Assembly (NCBI GenBank): GCA_964504335.1
Contig: CAZDET010000039.1
Span: 1 to 48,253, forward strand
Origin: CAZDET01 sp964504335
Lineage (GTDB): Bacteria; Bacteroidota; Bacteroidia; Chitinophagales; Saprospiraceae
Length of the DNA: 48,253 bases
Direction: 5' to 3'
Below the pieces are notes generated by a model. That model did not search any database and had not been told where the DNA came from. It worked only from the letters and a program-made list of their open reading frames with translations. Of the stretch, positions 42,097 through 48,253 are shown piece by piece (the first letter of the stretch is position 1; the number at the start of each line of letters is the position of its first letter). The position numbers and the translations under genes were made by a program.

Positions 42097-44322
42097 TTAA
42101 AACTGTTTCACCAGGGTAATTTTCGAAACTACCTGCTGCTCGCGGAATGGTTCTGTAAAGCCATCGATTTGAGTATCATTGAACACCACATAGACGAAGG
42201 AAAGCGGCTGGTACTCCCAACTTGCCCGAACGTTCCACCGCCCTTGTTCATCGAAGCTGTTGTATTGGTAAAACGCGGATAGTTGCAGCCTGGGATTTAA
42301 GGCAAATCTTGCACCCAACGTAACGAGATTCGTCGATAAATCTTCCTGTGTTATTCCTACGCTCTGAATATCATTGTGTTCATAGTTCAGCGTAATCGCG
42401 GCTTGGGGAATGGGGGCTAACCTTCCAAAAAATCGTATCGTATTTCGGTTTCCATCGTAAAAGCGGCCGAAGTCGTATGCAAGACTCGCCGACCATTTTT
42501 TTGAAAGATCGGTATTGTATCGGATTAAATATCGCGTGTAGAAATAATTGTCCTGAGCGATTTGCAATCCCAAAGGAGCAAAGTCAAAATTGATGTTTTG
42601 CCAGGTTGGGGTAAGAGCCACTTCAACAAAACTATTATCCCTAAACCACAAATAAACGGGAAATAGGTAGATGCTCGCCTGCTGGAAACTCGTCGGGTCC
42701 GTTGCATCATGGTTGTAATTCACAAATAAACCAGGATCCCAGCGCCTAATCCAGCTCGCATTTTTGGGCCGCCAAATGTAGTAGCCTCCTGGGTTATGCC
42801 TGATTACATTATTCTGCCGGACAAAGCCTATACCCGGATTGTAGTTTTCATCTGTGTATTCCGTCACCCAACCGTAATAGAATTGATTACTCGAATTACC
42901 GGCAAAAATTCTGCCCGCCAATCCAGTTTCGCCCGTTTGCTCATCAATGGAAGTGGTTAGCAGGTACTGAATATCCCATTCGCTGGTGGGTCTGATCTGG
43001 CCGTCCAGGGTAAGCGTGGTGTTGTTATTGGCTTCCATCCCCAGCTCTGCTGACCGCTCGTCGAGGCGATGGGTAACCATGATCCCGACATTGTTTTCCC
43101 TACCGTAATTTCTGAGATATCTGGCTACTCCAAAGTTAGTGGCGGGGGAGTTGTCAGTGGCTCCCTGCCGGACAAATAGTCCGGCAATTGCTTGTTTTTC
43201 CGTGCGTTGGGTAAATCTTGCTCCTGCCTGGATAGGAGCAGGCTCAGCATTAAAACTGCCCTGCAAACCAATCCGCCTACTGAAAAATGGACGAATAGAT
43301 TGCTGCAATCCACCTGCCCAGATCCCCGAATTTTCAAGAAAAAACTGTCGTTGCTCCGGAAAAAAGATATTGAATCGTTCCAGGTTGTTAACCGCTCTAT
43401 CGACATCTGCCTGAGCAAAATCGGTATTAAAAGTGAGGTCCAATACTGAACGTGGGCTAATTGCCCACTTCACATCTCCACCAAATTTAAAATCACCCTC
43501 TTCGGAAGGATTGGTTTCTGTGTCGATTCGATCGTACTGATAGAGAGCGTATGGTTCAATTCGGATATTTGAAGATGGGGGCGGCACCTCGATGCCGACG
43601 AGCCTGGCAGCGTAAGTCATCCGATAGGGAGTGAACGACTGCGGTATAGCAGGGAAAGTAGATACCTCTATATCTCGTCGGGCGTACCTTACAAGTGTTA
43701 CCCCCCATTCAACAGGTTCCCCATTGGCCGGGGAATCATAGCGCAACGTCTTAAATGGAATAGCGAACTCTGCGGTATAGCCTGCATCGGTGCGCTGTGT
43801 TCTGACCGTCCACAGGGTATTCCAACCCGTATCGAAGTTGTTTCCACTGAAATTTTGGAGATCCCGTTGGTTGCCGTAGGGGGTGGTTTGAAAGGCTTGT
43901 GCGTATTGCTTCAGGTTTTGGGGGTCGAGCGCAATTCCGAAAATGTCGTTCTCCCCCCAACTGAAATCCCTTCGGAGGTCTTGCACCCGGACTCCTTTTA
44001 ACCCCACCGAATCTTTACAAAAGGCACCTACGTAGAGGAACTTATCATCATAGAGGAATTTCACTTCCGTTTCATAGCGAATAGCACCTCCTTGCCGTGG
44101 TTCTCTCCTAAAAAAATCAGATACAGAGGTAGCCAGCCCCCAGTCGGCTTCCTCCAATCTGCCGTCGATGGTAAGCGTCTGGGTTGCTCTTTTCACTTCA
44201 ATTACTGGCGGCTCTTCTGGTGGGGGAAAGTTTTGGTTTCCAGCTTCTTCCGTCTGTGCCGCAGCAAGACTAACCAGAAAAAAAAATGCTATGATTAATC
44301 GTACCTCGGCCATTGCAATCAT
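42097..44322 (-). CDS. DUF5916 outer-membrane protein with CBM9-like N-terminal domain
   Basis: A 741-residue exported protein. The signal peptide is MAEVRLIIAFFFLVSLAAAQ if Met4 is the start. A CBM9/DOMON-like carbohydrate-binding-fold domain (about residues 40-240: LTIDGRLEEADW, FLYDDKFLYVGAFCKDS, AEFAIPFKTLRYD) is followed by the long beta-barrel-type DUF5916 region, which starts around PRSVLDLTFNTDFAQADVD and FFPEQRQFFLENSG. It ends in a terminal aromatic residue (TLVKQF), typical of outer-membrane barrels. The function is unknown in this family. It is the last gene of the minus-strand operon, three bases after merC-like. Confidence 0.88.
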   Translation of the reverse strand: MIAMAEVRLIIAFFFLVSLAAAQTEEAGNQNFPPPEEPPVIEVKRATQTLTIDGRLEEADWGLATSVSDFFRREPRQGGAIRYETEVKFLYDDKFLYVGAFCKDSVGLKGVRVQDLRRDFSWGENDIFGIALDPQNLKQYAQAFQTTPYGNQRDLQNFSGNNFDTGWNTLWTVRTQRTDAGYTAEFAIPFKTLRYDSPANGEPVEWGVTLVRYARRDIEVSTFPAIPQSFTPYRMTYAARLVGIEVPPPSSNIRIEPYALYQYDRIDTETNPSEEGDFKFGGDVKWAISPRSVLDLTFNTDFAQADVDRAVNNLERFNIFFPEQRQFFLENSGIWAGGLQQSIRPFFSRRIGLQGSFNAEPAPIQAGARFTQRTEKQAIAGLFVRQGATDNSPATNFGVARYLRNYGRENNVGIMVTHRLDERSAELGMEANNNTTLTLDGQIRPTSEWDIQYLLTTSIDEQTGETGLAGRIFAGNSSNQFYYGWVTEYTDENYNPGIGFVRQNNVIRHNPGGYYIWRPKNASWIRRWDPGLFVNYNHDATDPTSFQQASIYLFPVYLWFRDNSFVEVALTPTWQNINFDFAPLGLQIAQDNYFYTRYLIRYNTDLSKKWSASLAYDFGRFYDGNRNTIRFFGRLAPIPQAAITLNYEHNDIQSVGITQEDLSTNLVTLGARFALNPRLQLSAFYQYNSFDEQGRWNVRASWEYQPLSFVYVVFNDTQIDGFTEPFREQQVVSKITLVKQF

Positions 44323-44325
44323 GTT

Positions 44326-44733
44326 TTAGCGACATTTTTCGTCTGTGCAGTTTAGACGGTAGCGGTAACTGTACAAATGCGCGGTTATTAGTGCTATTGA
44401 CCCAGCATACATCAGCCAGATTCCCCTGGGGAAATGCAAATGTTCAGATATAAGCCCAGCGGCGAAAACTACCCAGCCTAGCCACAGTATCCATTTGATA
44501 TTCACTGGGCTTCCGTGCCGTGAGGAGTACCAAACTGCCAGGAGACTCAACGTCAGGAAAACATAGTCCAAAGTAGCCCACCACCCACTGTGGTGGGAAT
44601 GTGCACCCAGCGTGCTTTCCAACAAGGGTCTCGTTGCAAATAAAAGAGGAGTTAGGGTACAATGAATTGCACAAAGCCCGCTTATCGCCGCGCCAAATAT
44701 ATCGGAAAGGGATGTTTTATTTTCAATATTCAT
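44326..44733 (-). CDS. MerC-domain membrane protein
   Basis: A 135-residue membrane protein with four hydrophobic segments and the MerC hallmark: a cysteine pair in the first helix (GLCAIHCTLTPLL, Cys21 and Cys25). A His-rich loop (GAHSHHSGW) and a C-terminal Cys pair (CTDEKC) follow. Chromosomal MerC-domain proteins in Bacteroidota commonly occur near metal-responsive (Fur/Zur-type) genes and are not necessarily mercury transporters, so the metal is uncertain. It lies between the cupin lipoprotein and the DUF5916 gene. Confidence 0.85.
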   Translation of the reverse strand: MNIENKTSLSDIFGAAISGLCAIHCTLTPLLFATRPLLESTLGAHSHHSGWWATLDYVFLTLSLLAVWYSSRHGSPVNIKWILWLGWVVFAAGLISEHLHFPRGIWLMYAGSIALITAHLYSYRYRLNCTDEKCR

Positions 44734-44745
44734 TTAATTCAATAA

Positions 44746-44770
44746 GGGATAGCTTTTGGAAAGCCATCCC
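44746..44770 (-). promoter_or_regulatory. Hairpin between cupin lipoprotein and merC-like genes
   Basis: GGGATAGCTT (44746-44755) pairs with AAGCCATCCC (44761-44770) with one A-C mismatch. It sits in the 49-bp gap, the longest in this operon. No T-run follows on the minus strand. It may be an mRNA processing or stability element or a weak terminator. Confidence 0.5.
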
Positions 44771-44782
44771 AAAGAAGGTTAC

Positions 44783-45517
44783 TCATTGGCCCGGTTGCTT
44801 GTAGGCAATTACCAAAAAACGGGCTTCGCTTTGTCCATTATTTTCCAGGCCATGTTCACATGCCTCGTGCCAATGCGCGTCTCCAGAATTAAACGTCTTT
44901 TCGGTTTTCCCTTCCTTGTCCGATTCGTACAGAATCTGATAATCGGAAAGGGAGTAGATCAGTCGGTTTTTTCCTGAATGCATAGGGATCTGCGCCCCCT
45001 GCGGCAGGGTCACTTCCGTTATCCGGAATTCCTCATTATCGAATAGCATGCTAGCAACATCACTGGCCACCGCATTTACATCGTTATCCAGGGAATAATC
45101 AGAACAATCGGGCAATTCGTCGTTTTTTCTAACAAACGCCAGCCATTCTGCCTTGGATGAGCCATTGTTTTTGGCAGAATGCCTCCCGGCTTCATGATAA
45201 TGGACCTCCCCACTTTTCCAGGATTTTGTACCCAGATCTTGGCCTTGTTCCTCCCATTCAATGGAGTAATCGCTGAGGGAATAAATTACCCTGGCTTCCC
45301 CTTCGTGAGCAGCTAACTCCTCCCCCGGAGCTAAACTTACTTTTACCACCCTGGCATAGTTGTTAGAAAAGATTTCCACCGGTTCGATCAGTTTTTGAGT
45401 TACTTCTTCCTCGGTAGTCTGATCACTAGATTCGCTTTGGGTTTCACTTCCACACGCGGAAACAAAAAGCAGGCAAAAAACGTAGATTAGAATGGCGAAT
45501 TGGCTTGCATTTCTCAT
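44783..45517 (-). CDS. Tandem-cupin lipoprotein
   Basis: A 244-residue lipoprotein (signal ending in SAC, lipidated Cys22) made of two homologous cupin-like units. Unit 1 (about residues 53-130) has His71 and the cluster HYHEAGRH (His106, His108, Glu109, His113). Unit 2 (about 163-240) has His180 and HWHEACEH (His215, His217, Glu218, His222). The motif IYSLSDY occurs in both. These are metal-binding cupin ligands, so each unit should hold a metal ion. It is periplasmic or surface-exposed. Its ATG overlaps the stop of the upstream DUF3526 permease (ATGA), so they are translated together. The specific function is unknown. Confidence 0.82.
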   Translation of the reverse strand: MRNASQFAILIYVFCLLFVSACGSETQSESSDQTTEEEVTQKLIEPVEIFSNNYARVVKVSLAPGEELAAHEGEARVIYSLSDYSIEWEEQGQDLGTKSWKSGEVHYHEAGRHSAKNNGSSKAEWLAFVRKNDELPDCSDYSLDNDVNAVASDVASMLFDNEEFRITEVTLPQGAQIPMHSGKNRLIYSLSDYQILYESDKEGKTEKTFNSGDAHWHEACEHGLENNGQSEARFLVIAYKQPGQ

Positions 45518-46830
45518 TTTGCTAAAGTTTGATTGTATTCCAAATACCGCTCTTTAGTTACTTCCACTCCCTCCCAGGTATCCAATACCATTGCCCGAAT
45601 CTGTCTATCGATCAATGATTGAATTTCGTTGCGGTAGTTTTGGTAATCCTGATAATGGGTACGGGAAAGACTATTGAGGCTGTTTTGGTAAAACGCCACT
45701 GGATTGAACCAGTAGCTAAAACGAATTAGGCGATTCTTAGCACTATTGCTGGTCTCAATCGTAGTGAAACTTTCCTTCATCAACTCGTTGGTCAGAGCAG
45801 CACCTGAACGATTCATCGCTAGATTACTTTTGGTACTATCTTTTGCGACCGGACTGTCGAGAATCTCGGGGAACAAAGCGTTCAACTGCGCCTGAAACAC
45901 ACTATCGGGCTGGTTAAATAATTCCTCTCTTTTATCCCTTTGGGCATCAATGAAATCCGTCATTAAGTTGGCGGGATGTTGGGTGCTGATCCATTGGTGC
46001 ACGCTTGCCGGAATGATGAAGGCAAACAACAACCACAACCCGACCATCTTGAGTGTATTTCCGATACTGCTGTTTCCACTCCGAAGGATGAACCCAAAGG
46101 CAATCGTCCACAACAAAAGGTAGCTCGACACCAAAACAAATATTTGCCAAAAAGCGGTAGCAGCACTTCCAAAAACATTGGTGAGAATGGCACCAAACAA
46201 CATCAGACCTAGAACGACGAGTAAAAGGAGTACGGCATAGAAGGCAATTCTTGCCCACAACCAGCTCCCCTCTGAGCCGGTTTGGGTGAAAATCAAGGGC
46301 AAAAACCCGGCATCTGCTTCCGCTCCTTTTACGTTATACAGCCATATCAACAACAGTAACGGCAGGAGATACAACACCACAAAGGAAAAGTCTAAAGTAC
46401 CCGATTGTAACCGTTCGGGGTTGGCGATTTCTTCCGCCATATCTGCATCGTAAGGACTGCTCTGAAAGGTCACGCGTTTGTAGAAACCGTATTGTTCCGC
46501 CTGACCAATGCTGTAGACGATTGCGGGTGAAGGGGATTTGAAATGATAAACGGGTGTATTCCATAAGGCCCAAAAAGGGGTGGTTACATCAATCCACGGC
46601 CGGTTTTTGGGGCCTTTCTGGCCTTGATTATAATAGCCAATTATTTCCTGATGTTGTTCGTCCGCTTGTTTGTTGATTTTTTCAATTTCTGTTACTTGCC
46701 GATCGTACAGCTTGGCACCGTTTTGCAAAGCATAAACCCCAGCAACCACAAAAAGCAATAATGCCACTACTTTGAAGGGGCTGCGGACAAAGTGTTTCCA
46801 TTCGTACATGAATACGGTAGCACTATTCAT
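45514..46830 (-). CDS. DUF3526 ABC-2-type permease (second)
   Basis: A 438-residue membrane protein with a first helix at about 18-35 (VVALLLFVVAGVYA), then a large soluble loop and helices around 150-280. The layout matches ABC-2 (NosY/DUF3526) permeases. Start 46830 is chosen because it creates an ATGA overlap with the preceding permease, while the longer frame would read back into it. Two DUF3526 permeases in series usually work with one ATP-binding subunit. That gene is not in the window and is expected just upstream, beyond 48253. The transported substrate is unknown. Confidence 0.85.
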   Translation of the reverse strand: MNSATVFMYEWKHFVRSPFKVVALLLFVVAGVYALQNGAKLYDRQVTEIEKINKQADEQHQEIIGYYNQGQKGPKNRPWIDVTTPFWALWNTPVYHFKSPSPAIVYSIGQAEQYGFYKRVTFQSSPYDADMAEEIANPERLQSGTLDFSFVVLYLLPLLLLIWLYNVKGAEADAGFLPLIFTQTGSEGSWLWARIAFYAVLLLLVVLGLMLFGAILTNVFGSAATAFWQIFVLVSSYLLLWTIAFGFILRSGNSSIGNTLKMVGLWLLFAFIIPASVHQWISTQHPANLMTDFIDAQRDKREELFNQPDSVFQAQLNALFPEILDSPVAKDSTKSNLAMNRSGAALTNELMKESFTTIETSNSAKNRLIRFSYWFNPVAFYQNSLNSLSRTHYQDYQNYRNEIQSLIDRQIRAMVLDTWEGVEVTKERYLEYNQTLAK

Positions 46831-48236
46831 ACGAGTTGCATTTTCCGAGCCCCAAAAAACAGCAGAACCAGCGTCAGCACCGACCAAAAAACCAGTATTC
46901 CTACATCCAACAAATAATTCTTCAAAACAACGGCCAGGGCGGTTGGCCGGTAGTCGTAATCGGGCACGGATTTGTAGAATTCATTATTCGCTTCCCAACC
47001 CCAATCACCTGTTTTAGACCCTCCGTATGCATGCTTATCATTGAGGGTCTTAATGAAATCCCGGCGGTAGTTTTCTACCTGCACCAAAAACTCCTGATAG
47101 TGAAGATTATCGCTCGCTGTGAAGCCCATACTGGCATTCTGAAGGGAAATAAACGGATTGATAAGACCGCCAAATTGCATGCTTTGTTTTTGCCGGGCGA
47201 ATACCTGGCGCATGTTCCCGAAATGCTTGTCCCACACCTGATTACCGTATTCTTCATCCGCTTGCATGCGAATTCCATCAAAGTTTATCGGAAGTTGAGA
47301 AACGCTATCTACCCCGTATTCGGCCAGCACGCTTTTCTCTAGTTCTATACCCCGTTCATCGGCCGGGTTGTGACCATCTAATCCCTTGGAACGGTCTTCT
47401 CTCATTGCGGCTTTAAATTCGTTTCTGCTAGGTAGGGGGTGCCACTTTTCTACACTACTTAAAAAGATATTGGGTAAGAAAACCGTCCATAAAATCCAAA
47501 TACCGAGCATGGAAGTCAGGGCAACGGTCGCATTTTGCCAGCGGGCCGATAAGAAAACGCTTAATCCCGTTATGATGAAGTAGTACAGGGCGTAAGACAG
47601 GAAGAAGAATAACGTTCTCAATACTATATCGCTATTGAGGTTTTGGATATTGAGTAAGCTGTAAACAGCAATTACCAGCCCCAAAAGCAACACGCCGTAC
47701 AACCAAACGGCCAACGTTTTTGCTAGAATCACCTGAAGAGGTTGAGCTCCTTGTAAGACCAATAGCTTAAGTCGGCCACTTTGCTTTTCGCTGCTTACCG
47801 AGCTGAAGGCAAGAAATATAAGCAATAGGGGCACGATGTATTTCAGTAGCAGCGAACTCTTTAGTTTTCCAAATCGGGATACAACCTGCATTTGGGAGGC
47901 TTCCGAATAAACCATCTCATTTTGCACGTGTCCTTCCACACGGAGCACATTGCCCGTAATGCTATTCACCCCCTCATCCAGACTACTCAACAGGTTGGAT
48001 GGCTTGAACACATAGGTACCGTAATGAGCGGCACTATGCGGATTCATTGCCTGAATGCTTTCCCATTGCGCGCGCAGGTGTTTTTTTGCTGTTTCGTAGT
48101 CCTTTAATTGCTTTTGATTTTGATAATTCCCTAATAAAATGGAAAACAAAAACGCCAAAGCGAACCCTAAACTGAGGCCGAGCAGCAACTTGGTCCGGCT
48201 CAGATATTGCCATTCGTTTTTGATAATTTGCCACAT
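46827..48236 (-). CDS. DUF3526 ABC-2-type permease (first)
   Basis: A 469-residue membrane protein, complete within the window. A first helix (about residues 17-37), a long soluble region and a five- to six-helix block follow (from about 130: LLKYIVPLLLIFLAFSSVSSEKQSGRLKLLV, the usual coupling helix of ABC-2 permeases, then about 165-265). WQNATVALTSMLGIWILWTVFLP and GVLLLGLVIAVYSLL are typical. The last helix is near residues 440-460. It is paired with the next gene through an ATGA overlap. The 17 bases to the window edge read as the end of a further minus-strand gene (a possible TAA at 48243-48245), perhaps the ATPase. Confidence 0.85.
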   Translation of the reverse strand: MWQIIKNEWQYLSRTKLLLGLSLGFALAFLFSILLGNYQNQKQLKDYETAKKHLRAQWESIQAMNPHSAAHYGTYVFKPSNLLSSLDEGVNSITGNVLRVEGHVQNEMVYSEASQMQVVSRFGKLKSSLLLKYIVPLLLIFLAFSSVSSEKQSGRLKLLVLQGAQPLQVILAKTLAVWLYGVLLLGLVIAVYSLLNIQNLNSDIVLRTLFFFLSYALYYFIITGLSVFLSARWQNATVALTSMLGIWILWTVFLPNIFLSSVEKWHPLPSRNEFKAAMREDRSKGLDGHNPADERGIELEKSVLAEYGVDSVSQLPINFDGIRMQADEEYGNQVWDKHFGNMRQVFARQKQSMQFGGLINPFISLQNASMGFTASDNLHYQEFLVQVENYRRDFIKTLNDKHAYGGSKTGDWGWEANNEFYKSVPDYDYRPTALAVVLKNYLLDVGILVFWSVLTLVLLFFGARKMQLV

Positions 48237-48253
48237 AGTCCGTTAGTTTTGCA

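Overview
The window looks like a piece of a Bacteroidota chromosome, most probably class Saprospiria (Lewinellaceae-like). Three proteins carry type IX secretion (T9SS) C-terminal sorting domains. The gene order ftsX - DUF3098 - uppP - truB is typical of this phylum. There is an Oar-like TonB receptor, a DUF5916 outer-membrane protein, and several Bacteroidota-type -7 promoter boxes (TAnnTTTG). GC content is moderately high for the phylum. This placement is inference; no 16S gene is present.

Region 1 (1-5.9 kb): a minus-strand envelope operon ftsX, DUF3098, uppP, truB, methyltransferase, with TAATG stop/start overlaps, then a TM2-TPR-SHOCT protein and a patatin-like lipase. Region 2 (5.9-13.4 kb): a cupredoxin/T9SS protein, an Oar-like TonB-dependent receptor, a lipoprotein glycerophosphodiesterase and a secreted M43-type metalloprotease. 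Region 3 (13.5-26.7 kb): mostly housekeeping and stress genes. These are malate dehydrogenase, a peroxiredoxin-like protein, a VWA protein, an NhaD antiporter, TesB thioesterase, a single-domain response regulator, an SDR-DUF2867 protein, three very small genes (one of them DUF1328), a Do/HtrA protease, a small zincin, a CtlX-like hydrolase and a SPOR-LysM protein. Region 4 (26.7-30.2 kb): a small membrane protein and a translationally coupled PadR regulator/MacB-like permease pair.

Region 5 (30.2-42.1 kb) is the accessory and most unusual part. A roughly 210-bp upstream region holds five copies of a 15-bp dyad (TTGCAAC-N3-GTTKC type). It precedes a repeat-domain T9SS protein that is interrupted by a 100-N assembly gap. 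Two very large adjacent genes follow (1755 and 1434 aa). They lack signal peptides and any domain I recognise, and are the best candidate here for an undescribed system. A tRNA-Leu(TAA) gene with its own promoter box and terminator closes the region.

Region 6 (42.1-48.25 kb): a minus-strand operon with two DUF3526 ABC-2 permeases, a tandem-cupin lipoprotein, a MerC-domain protein and a DUF5916 outer-membrane protein. ATGA overlaps join the first three genes. It is visibly lower in GC than the rest and begins right after the tRNA-Leu, which suggests an island. The gene content hints at metal or cofactor handling, but that is inference.

A cross-cutting observation is that short, degenerate 7-8-bp tandem arrays sit directly at the 3' ends of three genes (near 0.2, 10.76 and 11.7 kb).
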